This document shows positions 1 through 7,452 of a DNA stretch of 21,592 nucleotides, one piece after another (the stretch's first letter is position 1; every line of letters begins with the position of its first letter). Location of the stretch: positions 1 to 21,592 of the forward strand of contig JBBREP010000061.1 of NCBI GenBank assembly GCA_038202885.1, read 5' to 3'. Made by a program: the position numbers and the translations under genes. The DNA comes from JBBREP01 sp038202885 (GTDB lineage Bacteria; Actinomycetota; Acidimicrobiia; IMCC26256; PALSA-610). The notes under the pieces are model-generated. The model saw only the letters and a list, made by a program, of their open reading frames with translations, was not told where the DNA came from and made no database searches.

Positions 1-948
1 CGTGTCACCTACCCGAGTTCCACGCTCGATCGCCGGGTACGCAACATGTGGATCGGTTTGCTGGCGTTGTCGGCGCTCGTCATTGTGATCGTGACGATTG
101 TGGGGTTGGCGCTCGCGCGCCTCGTCACCCGGCCGGTGCACCGATTGAAAAAAGCCGCGCAGAGCGTCGCGGCGGGTGACCTGTCGGCGAGAGCGCCAGC
201 CGACTCGGGCGCACCAGAGTTGCGTGAGCTCGCGGCGACGTTCAACGAGACCGCCGAACGACTCGGCGTGATCCTCGCTTCCCAGCAGGCGTTCGTTGCC
301 GATGCGTCGCACCAACTCCGTACACCGCTGGCGGCCTTGCGGCTCCAACTCGAGAACCTCGAGTCGGCCGCTCCGCTCAGCTTGCAACCGGCACTCGCAT
401 CGGCGCGCTCGGAGACGGCCCGATTGAGCCGCATCAGCGACGCGCTCCTCGAGCTCACGCGGTCGGCGGCCCGGAAGGTCGCGTGCGAACCCATCGATGT
501 TGCGGTGGTCGCGGCCGAACGCCGCCAGACGTGGGATGCCGTCGCCGAGGATGCTGGTGTGCGTCTCGCCCTGTCGTCGCCCGACCATGCCTGGGTATCG
601 GCATCACCCGGAGCGCTCGAGCAGATGCTCGACAACCTCATCGACAACGCGCTCGAGGTCGCGCCCGCGGGATCGACCGTCGACATTGTGATCGCACCGC
701 TTGGCGCCACGGTCGAAGTCCACGTCGTTGACCGCGGTCCGGGCCTCACCGACGAGCAGCGGCTGCGGGCGTTCGACCGTTTCTGGCGGGGTCCGGGCGC
801 CACGCCCGGCGGCACGGGGCTTGGCCTCGCCATTGTGGCCCAGCTCGCCGCGCAGTGCGGTGGGCGAGCGGAGCTGGCGCGCTCGGATGCCGGCGGGATC
901 GACGCCGTGGTCGCGATCCAGGCGATCGCGGCCCCGCACGGCGTCTGA
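1..948 (+). CDS. Sensor histidine kinase, 3' part (5' end outside window)
   Basis: The reading frame is open from base 1, so the sensor region lies upstream of the window. In order there is a membrane helix (about 49-117), a HAMP linker (about 118-270, with the TRPVHRLKKAA start typical of HAMP), and a dimerisation domain whose H-box DASHQLRTPL puts the phospho-accepting His at 310-312. An ATPase domain follows, with N-box DNLIDNALE (631-657), G1 box DRGPGLTD and G2 box GGTGLGLAIV. All catalytic boxes are intact, so the kinase core looks functional. The family autophosphorylates on His and passes the phosphate to a response regulator, here presumably encoded upstream. The stop is followed by a gap of about 100 nt before the next gene, so cotranscription with the ApbE cassette is possible but unproven. 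The signal sensed cannot be read from this part. Confidence 0.93.
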   Translation, partial: RVTYPSSTLDRRVRNMWIGLLALSALVIVIVTIVGLALARLVTRPVHRLKKAAQSVAAGDLSARAPADSGAPELRELAATFNETAERLGVILASQQAFVADASHQLRTPLAALRLQLENLESAAPLSLQPALASARSETARLSRISDALLELTRSAARKVACEPIDVAVVAAERRQTWDAVAEDAGVRLALSSPDHAWVSASPGALEQMLDNLIDNALEVAPAGSTVDIVIAPLGATVEVHVVDRGPGLTDEQRLRAFDRFWRGPGATPGGTGLGLAIVAQLAAQCGGRAELARSDAGGIDAVVAIQAIAAPHGV

Positions 949-1043
949 ACCGACGCATACGGCGAGGCTTTACGTCGCGCTAACCCCGGGCGAAGCGGTG
1001 GCTATCACGCGTCTTCGTACGTTGGGCGCCACAGTCACCAACC

Positions 1044-1049
1044 GAGGAG
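1044..1049 (+). promoter_or_regulatory. Ribosome binding site GAGGAG that decides a GTG start
   Basis: GAGGAG ends directly before an ATG at 1050 but sits 6 nt before the in-frame GTG at 1056. Normal spacing favours the GTG as the true start of the secreted Pro/Thr-rich protein. Confidence 0.6.
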
Positions 1050-1055
1050 ATGATC

Positions 1056-1469
1056 GTGACGCCCAGGAAACCATTGATCGCGGCAGCGATCGTGGCCGTG
1101 ACACTCACCACGGGCGCGATGGCGTATGCCGCAACCAGCTTGACGAGCGCGCCCAAAGACAACGTCGGCCAGCTCCGTTTCACCGCGGAACCCGCCACGG
1201 TCACCGTCTACGTCGACCGCCCGAACACGACGGCGACGTCGACGTCGACACCCGCGTCGGCGCCGATTGCCGCGCCAACCCCGAACCCGGTGCCGTACCA
1301 AACGCCGCAGCAGACCTACGTGGCCACACCGACACCGCCCGCACCGGTAGCGCAGCCCGCACCGAGCCCGGCCACGACCCAGGCCCCGTCGACGTCCCGC
1401 ACGACGCCGACGACCGCACCACACCACGACGATGCCGCCGACCACAAGACCGAGGTGCGAGATGACTGA
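1056..1469 (+). CDS. Secreted Pro/Thr-rich small protein, unknown function
   Basis: 137 aa from the GTG start. An N-terminal Lys/Arg pair is followed by a hydrophobic stretch (IAAAIVAVTLTTGAMAYA) that looks like a signal peptide or membrane anchor with an AMAYA-A cleavage-like site. Next comes a short segment with possible beta character (VGQLRFTAEPATVTVYVD), then a low-complexity tail of Pro, Thr, Ala and Ser, ending in acidic and His residues. No enzymatic motif is visible. The stop overlaps the start of the next gene by 8 nt (ATGACTGA), implying translational coupling. Its place between a histidine kinase and an ApbE flavin transferase suggests a role outside the membrane, perhaps as a spacer or partner of a redox component; that is inference. 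I do not recognise the family. Confidence 0.75.
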   Translation: MTPRKPLIAAAIVAVTLTTGAMAYAATSLTSAPKDNVGQLRFTAEPATVTVYVDRPNTTATSTSTPASAPIAAPTPNPVPYQTPQQTYVATPTPPAPVAQPAPSPATTQAPSTSRTTPTTAPHHDDAADHKTEVRDD

Positions 1470-2049
1470 CGACGACCGCGCGGCGCGCATCGCTGCCCTC
1501 GCCGCACGAAAGGGCACGCGGACCGCGACAGCACCGTCGATGACGGCGCCCTCGACGACAACACCGTCGACGACTTCGGCCACGCCAACGATTCCCCCAA
1601 CTGTTCCAGCGACCTCGAAGAAGCGCCGTCGCCACGTTGCCGCGGGCGGTCGTGTGCTCGCGGTCGGCCTGAGCGTGAGCACGGCGCTCTTCCTGACCGC
1701 AACGATGGCCCGCTCGGATACGCCGAAGTCCGCGCCCCAGGTCGCGGCCGCGGCGCCGACACCGCTCGAGGTGCGTGTGGTGCTCGTCGATCGCCGCGCG
1801 CCAACCACGACGGTTCCGGCTCCGGCCGCAGCGGCGCCACCGCCGAGCGCAGCTCCGCCCGCGACCGCCGCCCCGACCCGGCGTTCGGTGGCGACCCCAC
1901 GCGCGCAGGCACCCGCTGCCGCACCGGCGCCGGGCCCCGTTGCCGCTCCCGCACCTGCGCCCGTTGCCGCTCCGGCACCTGCGCCCGCGCCTCCCGTGGT
2001 GCGCGCACCAGTCGCCGCGCCGCCGACGACGGTGAGTCGTGGCAGCTGA
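1462..2049 (+). CDS. Single-pass membrane protein with Pro/Ala-rich tail, unknown function
   Basis: 195 aa. The ATG at 1462 is preceded by a GAGG-type ribosome binding site and overlaps the previous stop, which makes it better than the in-frame ATG at 1432. The N-terminus (MTDDDRAARIAALAARKG) is charged and Thr/Pro-rich, then a basic KKRRRH stop-transfer-like patch leads into one membrane helix (about residues 60-85, VLAVGLSVSTALFLTATMA). The segment LEVRVVLVDRR follows, then a long Pro/Ala repeat tail with several PAPAPVAAPAP-like units. This layout predicts a cytoplasmic N-terminus and an extended external tail crossing the cell wall. I recall similar small proteins next to ApbE genes in other actinobacteria, but cannot assign a function. 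It overlaps the ApbE start by 11 nt. Confidence 0.78.
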   Translation: MTDDDRAARIAALAARKGTRTATAPSMTAPSTTTPSTTSATPTIPPTVPATSKKRRRHVAAGGRVLAVGLSVSTALFLTATMARSDTPKSAPQVAAAAPTPLEVRVVLVDRRAPTTTVPAPAAAAPPPSAAPPATAAPTRRSVATPRAQAPAAAPAPGPVAAPAPAPVAAPAPAPAPPVVRAPVAAPPTTVSRGS

Positions 2050-2977
2050 CATCGACTTCGCCGCGATGGGCACCTCGGCCAAGGTCGTCGTGCTCGGCGG
2101 GCGACCCGGGCTCGCGCAGGAAGCCGTCGCGCGCGTTGAGGATCTCGAACGTCGATGGAGTCGCTTCCGATCCGACAGCGAACTCGTCCGGCTCAACGCC
2201 GCGCCGTCGGGCGTTGCGGTGCTCGTGTCGTCGGAGTTGTTCAGGTTGGTGGTGCGTGCTGTCCAAGGTTGGCGGCTCACGGGCGGTCGTTATGATCCGA
2301 CGGTGCTCGATGCCGTGGTCGCCAACGGCTACGACCGCACGTTCACCATGATTCCCGATGACCGCAGCGAAATCGAGCGTTCACCGCAGCGCGCGCCTGG
2401 CTGTGGCGCGATCGAACTCGATACCGGCCTGCGCAGCATCACACTGCCGGCCGGTGTCGGCATCGATCCCGGTGGCATCGGGAAAGGTCTTGCGGCCGAC
2501 ATCGTCGCCGACGAGGCCATCGCGCAGGGTGCCGACGGTGTGTTGGTCGACATCGGCGGTGACATCCGCGTTGCCGGCGCGGGTCCGCACGACGGTGCGT
2601 GGATCGTCGACGTCAACCACCCGTTACGACCGGATGACGCCCTACTGCACCTCGCGCTGCGCGACGCCGGAATCGCAACGAGCACGTCGTTGCGGCGTCG
2701 ATGGCAGATCAACGGCGAGGCGCGCCACCACATCGTCGACCCAATGACCGGACGTCCAACATCGAATCCCCTCGTGACCGTATCGGCGCTCGCAGGAGCG
2801 GCGTGGTGGGCCGAAGTGGTCACGAAAGCGATCATGGTCGCAGGCCGTGTCGATGTCATCCATGACCTTGACGGCATCGATGGCGTGTCGGTGCTCGCAG
2901 TCGACGCGGCGGGGGAGTGCACCGGAACGCCCGACCTGCTCGAACTCTTGGTGCCGGAGCATGTGGCATCTGCCTGA
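2039..2977 (+). CDS. apbE: FAD:protein FMN transferase (ApbE family)
   Basis: 312 aa from a GTG start. ApbE enzymes take FMN from FAD and attach it through a phosphoester to a Thr/Ser of target flavoproteins outside the cytoplasmic membrane, using Mg2+. Family hallmarks visible here are the AMGTSAKV start, GGRYDPTVLDAV, GIDPGGIGKGLAAD, VDIGGDIRV with the metal-site region, and HHIVDPMTGRP near the C-terminus. No signal peptide or lipobox is seen in front of the AMGTSAKV start, so the protein may be cytoplasmic, or the true start may differ; both are uncertain. The gene overlaps its upstream neighbour by 11 nt and the downstream FG-GAP gene by 17 nt. No protein in the window carries an obvious flavinylation motif, so its substrate is probably encoded elsewhere, perhaps upstream of the kinase. 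Confidence 0.92.
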   Translation: MAADIDFAAMGTSAKVVVLGGRPGLAQEAVARVEDLERRWSRFRSDSELVRLNAAPSGVAVLVSSELFRLVVRAVQGWRLTGGRYDPTVLDAVVANGYDRTFTMIPDDRSEIERSPQRAPGCGAIELDTGLRSITLPAGVGIDPGGIGKGLAADIVADEAIAQGADGVLVDIGGDIRVAGAGPHDGAWIVDVNHPLRPDDALLHLALRDAGIATSTSLRRRWQINGEARHHIVDPMTGRPTSNPLVTVSALAGAAWWAEVVTKAIMVAGRVDVIHDLDGIDGVSVLAVDAAGECTGTPDLLELLVPEHVASA

Positions 2978-4496
2978 CAGTGCCGTTGCGTCGACGCGCG
3001 CACAGCGACGGGTGTTCAGCGCCCCGCGCCGTCGGTGGGTGACGATCGCGATCAGCGTGTCGTGCGGCGCTGCTGCATGCTTCGTTGGTGCGCCTCGTGC
3101 GCACGCAGTCGCTCCCCATGCCGTGAACCGGAATCGCAGCGACTTCAACGGCGACGGTTACGACGACCTCGTCGTGCCCGCGCCGGGCGAGGGGCAGGGA
3201 GCAATCGGTGGCAGCGGCGCGATCACGATTGTCTATGGTTCGCGAACGGGTCTTACCGGAGCGCGTGCACGCACGCTGACCCAGGACACGCCTGGTGTCG
3301 TCGGAAGCTCGTCGGCCCGCAACGCGTGGGGTGAGGCCGTGGCCAAAGGAGACTTCAACGGCGACGGCTACGACGACCTCGCGATTGGATCCCAACAGTC
3401 GATCGGGAGTGTCGATCGCGCCGGGACGGTGACGATCCTCTGGGGGAGCGCCACCGGAATCACGCCGACCGGAAGCAGGCTGATCACCGCATCGACAGCC
3501 GGAGTGCCGCAAGCCTCGACACCAGCCGCGGTGTTCGGCGCCGCGCTCGCGGTTGGCGATTTCAATGGCGACGGCAACGACGATCTCGCCGTCGGCGCAC
3601 CGGGCGCCACCGTCAACGGCGTCGTGGGTGCCGGCATTGTGACCGAACTCCTGGGATCGCGTTCTGGTCTGTTGGCGACCGGAGCGGATCTTCACCAAGG
3701 AAACGGCGTTGTGGGTGTTCCAGAGCGTGCCGACGGGTTTGGTACGTCGCTCGCCGCCGGCGATGTCGACGGTGCCGGGCATGCCGATCTTGTCGTCGGT
3801 ACGCCGGGTGAGGATGCTGGCCCGGTGGTCGATGCTGGTGTGGTCGACGTGTTGGTCAGCGGCGCCACGGGCCTGATGCCGCCACACGACATATCCATCG
3901 TGGGTGGAGCGCTACCTGTTGCGCCACACCGGCGGCTCGGAGCGCGGGTTGCGGTGCAGCACGTCGCGGGCACCGATCATGGATGGGTGTACGCACCCGG
4001 GAATCTGTCGTCGGGCTGGGTCGAAAAGCTCGACATGACGCGCAAGACGCTCGCGATACACAGCAACGGCACCCCAGGTAGCGAGCACGGCGCGGCCATG
4101 GCATTCGGATACTTTTCGCATACCTCGACGTCGGCGATCGCGATCGGCGAGCCGTATTTCGACCACGCATCCGGTGGGCGCGTCATCGTGCGCGATGGTG
4201 CGCTGAGCATGAACCTCGACCAGGACGTTCCAGGCGTCCCGGGCAACTCCGAACCGGGAGATGCCTTCGGTCTTGCCTTAGCAGTCGGCGATTACAACGG
4301 CGACCGCCACGACGAACTTGCCGTTGGCGTGCCGCGTGAATCCGTTGGCGCGATCGTGCACGCCGGCGCGTTCTACGTGTTCAAAGGTGATGCACTGGGC
4401 CTGGCGCACAGCATCGGTCGGTCCCAACTCTGGACGCAGGAATCGTCCGGCATCCCGGGTGCCTCGGAACCGGGCGACCTCTTCGGGTCGCTCTGA
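2961..4496 (+). CDS. Secreted FG-GAP repeat (integrin-like beta-propeller) protein
   Basis: 511 aa from the ATG at 2961, inside the end of apbE. The N-terminus has a long basic region, then a signal peptide (RRRWVTIAISVSCG with an AHA-type end, about residues 28-52). The mature part shows FG-GAP/calcium-loop repeats: SDFNGDGYDDL, GDFNGDGYDDL, GDFNGDGNDDL, GDVDGAGHADL, a degenerate fifth, a loop-less sixth (GYFSHTSTSAIAIG) and GDYNGDRHDEL. Loops of the DxNGDGxxD type bind Ca2+ in this family. The protein ends in GDLFGSL, which is half of a repeat. The mature N-terminus starts with the missing half, so the ends may close a seven-blade ring. The role is likely in surface binding or adhesion; no catalytic domain is present. 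The ATG has GGAG only 1 nt away, so the exact start is uncertain. Confidence 0.85.
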   Translation: MWHLPDSAVASTRAQRRVFSAPRRRWVTIAISVSCGAAACFVGAPRAHAVAPHAVNRNRSDFNGDGYDDLVVPAPGEGQGAIGGSGAITIVYGSRTGLTGARARTLTQDTPGVVGSSSARNAWGEAVAKGDFNGDGYDDLAIGSQQSIGSVDRAGTVTILWGSATGITPTGSRLITASTAGVPQASTPAAVFGAALAVGDFNGDGNDDLAVGAPGATVNGVVGAGIVTELLGSRSGLLATGADLHQGNGVVGVPERADGFGTSLAAGDVDGAGHADLVVGTPGEDAGPVVDAGVVDVLVSGATGLMPPHDISIVGGALPVAPHRRLGARVAVQHVAGTDHGWVYAPGNLSSGWVEKLDMTRKTLAIHSNGTPGSEHGAAMAFGYFSHTSTSAIAIGEPYFDHASGGRVIVRDGALSMNLDQDVPGVPGNSEPGDAFGLALAVGDYNGDRHDELAVGVPRESVGAIVHAGAFYVFKGDALGLAHSIGRSQLWTQESSGIPGASEPGDLFGSL

Positions 4497-4519
4497 CACG
4501 GCGCAGAACCCGGTGGCAA

Positions 4520-4909
4520 TCAGCCTGGTTGGGTGAGTTCGATGACGTTGTCGTCGCCGTCGTAGTAACGCGCCGAACGTCCCCACGGTTGTGGTGTCGG
4601 ACCATGGATCACGCGCGCGCCCGCGGCCACGGCGCGTGCGTGTGCCACCTCGAGGTCAGCCACGCGGAAGCCAACCTGCGCGCCGTGGGTTGTGGCCACG
4701 CCTGCCTTCGCCGCGTAGAGCGCGAAGTGGATGAACGCGCCATCGGTCCACGACGTTGCGGCATGGGCGCCGGTCGTGAAGACCTCGTCGCCCTCATGAT
4801 CGGCGAGATGCAGGTCGAGTCCGAAGCCGTCGCGATACAGCGCGACAGCAGCGTCGAGATCGTCGGTGGTCAACACGACTGCGACGAGACGTTCGCCAAC
4901 ATTGGTCAT
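4520..4909 (-). CDS. VOC/glyoxalase-like family protein
   Basis: 129 aa from the ATG whose complement is at 4907-4909. The sequence has the two-module pattern of the vicinal oxygen chelate fold: VVLTTDDLDAAVALYRDGFG at the start, then VGFRVADLEVAHARAVAAGA, and a closing ARYYDGDDNVIELTQ. In VOC enzymes the final Glu (VIEL) is often a metal ligand. The family covers glyoxalase I, dioxygenases and antibiotic-binding proteins, and nothing visible narrows it down. The start is not backed by a clear ribosome binding site; a longer version from an upstream GTG is possible. The gene converges with the FG-GAP gene and is head to head with the SGNH hydrolase remnant, which has lost its 5' part at this boundary. 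Confidence 0.85.
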   Translation of the reverse strand: MTNVGERLVAVVLTTDDLDAAVALYRDGFGLDLHLADHEGDEVFTTGAHAATSWTDGAFIHFALYAAKAGVATTHGAQVGFRVADLEVAHARAVAAGARVIHGPTPQPWGRSARYYDGDDNVIELTQPG

Positions 4910-4973
4910 GAGGCCAAGGATGGCGTTTCGCACCCACCCGTGTCGAGCAGCCGCGCGAAGTCCAGCGTCAGCA

Positions 4974-5702
4974 ACGCCGGAAGCGCTCGTCGAACAGATC
5001 AACGCGATTCGGGCGCAACACGTGCTGTGGCTCACCGTGCCGCACGTGACAATCGCGCCGATGCTCCGCGGTGTCGGCCACGCCAAGATGAGCGCGGGTT
5101 CGCGTTACTACGCCCGGTACACGCGGCCGTGGATCAGCGATGACGAGTTCCACGCGAACCGCGACCCGTGCCTTCCCGGCGACATGGCGCGGGTCATCGA
5201 CTCGGTGATCGACCAGTACAACGACATGATCGTCGAGCGGGTGCGCGCGGCGCGCAGCAGTGGGCGTGATTGGCGCCTGCTCGACATCGCCGGGATTCTC
5301 GATCGGCTCGCGTACCGGCGTTACGTGCTCGATGGCCAAGCCAAACCGAGCTGGTGGCAGCCGTACGAACTTCCCGAGGCGTATCAGAACCTGTCGCCGC
5401 TGCCGGACACGCGGTTCTACGTATCCGACAAGTTCGGACGGACCCAGGGCGGGCTCTTCGCCCTCGACGGCATCCACCCGACGAGCATCGGTTACGGCAT
5501 CATCGCCAACGAAGTGCTGCAGGTCATCCGTACGTTTGGCGTCGCGACGCAGCGCGACTCGGTGGACTTCGACGCGTTGATCGAACACGACACCTTGATC
5601 AAGAGCCCACCAACGCGTTTCGCGAACCTCTGGACCTTTGCATCGTTGGCGAACCGCACCATCGATTTCGCCCAAGTCCTACGGCATAGGCCACCGCTGT
5701 AG
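4974..5702 (+). pseudogene. SGNH/GDSL hydrolase remnant, 5'-truncated
   Basis: From about 4974 the frame reads as the C-terminal part of a large GDSL-type esterase: a helix (PEALVEQINAIRAQ), a strand and loop (VLWLTVPHVTIAPML), a long middle section, then LDGIHPTSIGYGIIANEVLQ. That last motif is the block V Asp-x-x-His of SGNH hydrolases (Asp at 5466-5468, His at 5475-5477). The N-terminal block with the nucleophile GDS motif and the oxyanion-hole Gly and Asn blocks are absent. Upstream of 4974 the frame has no family character and soon lies antisense to the VOC gene. The frame itself has no stops until 5700-5702. Without the nucleophile it cannot be an active hydrolase, so I treat it as a remnant left by a deletion or insertion; a short non-catalytic protein cannot be excluded. 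Confidence 0.65.
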
Positions 5703-5753
5703 CGGCATCGTTGCCAAGTTCAGGTCGGCGGGCGCGGCGGCGGGTTTCGGGAG

Positions 5754-6194
5754 TTACAGGTACGCGCTGAGGTGGAATGTCCATTCCTCGGCGGTGGGCA
5801 GGAGATGGCGGCCGGTGATTGCGAACGGGTCAATCGCGAGCCACGCGTCGCGTTCATCGATCACCCACGGTTCGGGGTCGAACCGGGCCCGAAAATCGAC
5901 GTCGGCGTAGATGTGTTGCAGCGTTCCTCGTGCGAGCACTGACCAGGCCTCGTGGTGTGTCACGTCGATGTTGTCGATCTCGAACGCGGCGTTGATCGGC
6001 GCGAGATCGATCACGCCGCCGATGCGCGTACGTATCGCGATCCACGTCAACGTGCTGGTCTCGACGAGCCGGTAGTTCACGGGCAGCACGATGGGGAACC
6101 CTTCGTCGAGCACGGCGATGCGCCCGACGGTGCCGGCGCGCAGGAGCCGCAGACAGTCCTCGGTCGAAAGTGGTTCCGCCCCGGTGTCACCCAT
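5754..6194 (-). CDS. Pyridoxamine 5'-phosphate oxidase-like flavin-binding split-barrel protein
   Basis: 146 aa. The ATG (complement of 6192-6194) is preceded by AAAGG at good spacing, which is better supported than a start further upstream. The fold signature is LSTEDCLRLLRAGTVGRIAV, then FPIVLPVNYRLV and LTWIAIRTRIGG. This matches the PNPOx-like group that binds FMN, F420 or heme, in which the start segment 'L...E..LL......GR.A' is characteristic. Actinobacteria carry many such small oxidoreductases, and the actual cofactor and substrate cannot be read here. The upstream region holds a GGGGAC/GTCCCC palindrome about 80 bp before the start and a set of 7-bp repeats, either of which could be regulatory. 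It runs in the same direction as the phosphoesterase gene upstream of it, with 182 nt between them. Confidence 0.85.
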   Translation of the reverse strand: MGDTGAEPLSTEDCLRLLRAGTVGRIAVLDEGFPIVLPVNYRLVETSTLTWIAIRTRIGGVIDLAPINAAFEIDNIDVTHHEAWSVLARGTLQHIYADVDFRARFDPEPWVIDERDAWLAIDPFAITGRHLLPTAEEWTFHLSAYL

Positions 6195-6268
6195 GTCGTT
6201 ACCTTTCAAGGCCGAGCGATGCGACGTGCGTTCGAAGCCATTGTCGCTGTGCCCGCGTCGTGATGGCA

Positions 6269-6283
6269 GGGGACAAAGTCCCC
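6269..6283. promoter_or_regulatory. Palindrome GGGGAC-AAA-GTCCCC upstream of the PNPOx-like gene
   Basis: A perfect 6-bp inverted repeat with a 3-nt centre, extendable to 7 bp by A6268/T6284, lies 75-89 bp before the PNPOx-like start. It may be a dimeric regulator site. It resembles the mycobacterial DosR box (GGGAC and GTCCC half-sites), but the centre is one base shorter. Confidence 0.4.
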
Positions 6284-6300
6284 TTGCGTCCGGCGCCGGC

Positions 6301-6328
6301 AAGTAGCAAGTAGCACGTAGCAAGAAGC
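6301..6328. repeat. Four imperfect 7-bp tandem repeats (AAGTAGC type)
   Basis: Units in order are AAGTAGC, AAGTAGC, ACGTAGC and AAGAAGC. They fall between the phosphoesterase stop and the PNPOx-like gene and are clearly less GC-rich than their surroundings. No function is evident. Confidence 0.75.
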
Positions 6329-6376
6329 AAACGACAGTCTCAGCCGGAGGGCCTGACCGCCCACAACGGTGCGAAC

Positions 6377-7270
6377 CTACAAGTGCGCAGACGACCGGAG
6401 GCTGACGGCGCCCTGCACTGAAGGAAGCGTCGGCAGACCCAGGAGTTGCTCGAAGGTTCTCAGTGCGGCGGAGTGGCCAGCCCCAGCCAACGAGATTGGT
6501 CCGGCGCGCGCGGTCGGGGCGATGACGAGGTTCGGTACGGGCCGGTCTTCGTCGTACAACACAAACACCGCGGTATTGCCCGATCGATAGTTCGCGCCCT
6601 TCAGGATCGGGGCGAGGTGTACCGACAGCCAGTTGTCGACGACACCGTTCCCGCTGCTGTGCCCGTCGTGCGACAGGTTCGGCGTGATCATCGCAAAGGT
6701 CGGGAGACGGTTGGCGTCGAGCTCGCTGAGCGGCCGCACCTCGTTCTGGCAGAACGATCGATCATCGGCCCCGAAGTAGTACAGCGCCGGGATGTGTCGA
6801 GCGGCGTTGCCGGCCGGCGAGCAACCCGAGGTCGCGCCCTCCACGTACGAGCGCGCGGTGCCGCCGGCCACCCGCACCTGACGGAAGATGTTGCTGTCGG
6901 TCGACCGGCACTTCAGTGACGGACTGCAGTTGGTGTGCATGACGGACTTGTCGATTCCCGATGTCAGGCCGATGTACTGCGCCAGGCTCCCCACGTGCGC
7001 GTTCGTCTCGTCCCACTTCGAGAAGAACGCGCACGACCGTGCGACCGAGTGCAGGTAGGGCATCGAAGTGAACCCCGGACCGCCGACCGCGGCCCACCTG
7101 CGGTTTTCCTCGACGATCACGACCACGTGCTGGTAGGTGGCCGGTGCCGCCCGCCCGTTGCCGCAGTAGCTCGCCGTCACCGGCGCCGTCGCGCGGGCAG
7201 AGGCGCCCGCTCCGATCGTCAGCGCCGCGAGTGCACAGGCGGCCACGCCCGCTGACACACGCACCTTCAT
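6377..7270 (-). CDS. Secreted phosphoesterase family protein (acid phosphatase/phospholipase C-like)
   Basis: 297 aa from the ATG at 7268-7270, chosen because it opens a clean signal peptide (MKVRVSAGVAACALAALTIG with an ASA-type cleavage region near residue 26). The mature protein follows the bacterial phosphoesterase (PF04185-like) pattern: VVVIVEENRRW (metal-site Glu-Asn, residues 54-56), HVGSLAQYIGLTSG (Ser in the place of the nucleophile of the acid phosphatase branch), TPNLSHDGHSSG (His/Asp metal ligands), and VFVLYDEDRPVPNLVIAP (second Asp-Glu pair). It ends with AGHSAALRTFEQLLGLP, where a conserved His sits in relatives. It would hydrolyse phosphate esters outside the cell; the substrate is unknown. 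Several Cys may form disulphides. The ribosome binding site is weak. Confidence 0.85.
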   Translation of the reverse strand: MKVRVSAGVAACALAALTIGAGASARATAPVTASYCGNGRAAPATYQHVVVIVEENRRWAAVGGPGFTSMPYLHSVARSCAFFSKWDETNAHVGSLAQYIGLTSGIDKSVMHTNCSPSLKCRSTDSNIFRQVRVAGGTARSYVEGATSGCSPAGNAARHIPALYYFGADDRSFCQNEVRPLSELDANRLPTFAMITPNLSHDGHSSGNGVVDNWLSVHLAPILKGANYRSGNTAVFVLYDEDRPVPNLVIAPTARAGPISLAGAGHSAALRTFEQLLGLPTLPSVQGAVSLRSSAHL

Positions 7271-7452
7271 GGACAGGGCCAGGCTGGGGAGCCGGTCGCC
7301 ACAGGAGAGTTCACCGGCGTCGGGGCCGCGATTGGCCACCAGCATCTGCTTGCGTGCATCGTCACGACCACGACTCCCGCCCCGAGCGTGCGTCAACACG
7401 ACCACTGCTACAACCAGTTGCGCAACCCTACGTGGCGGCCGCCGGACAGTGG

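Noticed and set aside
1201..2280. Minus-strand open frames opposite the Pro-rich proteins
   Set aside because: They are Arg/Gly-rich antisense images of Pro/Ala/Thr codons; the plus-strand genes have overlapping starts, signal or membrane segments and ribosome binding sites.
2961..4496. FG-GAP gene as a frameshifted or truncated pseudogene
   Set aside because: The abrupt end matches the missing half of the first repeat, so ring closure explains it. I found no continuation of the repeats after the stop; the next sequence belongs to the convergent VOC gene.
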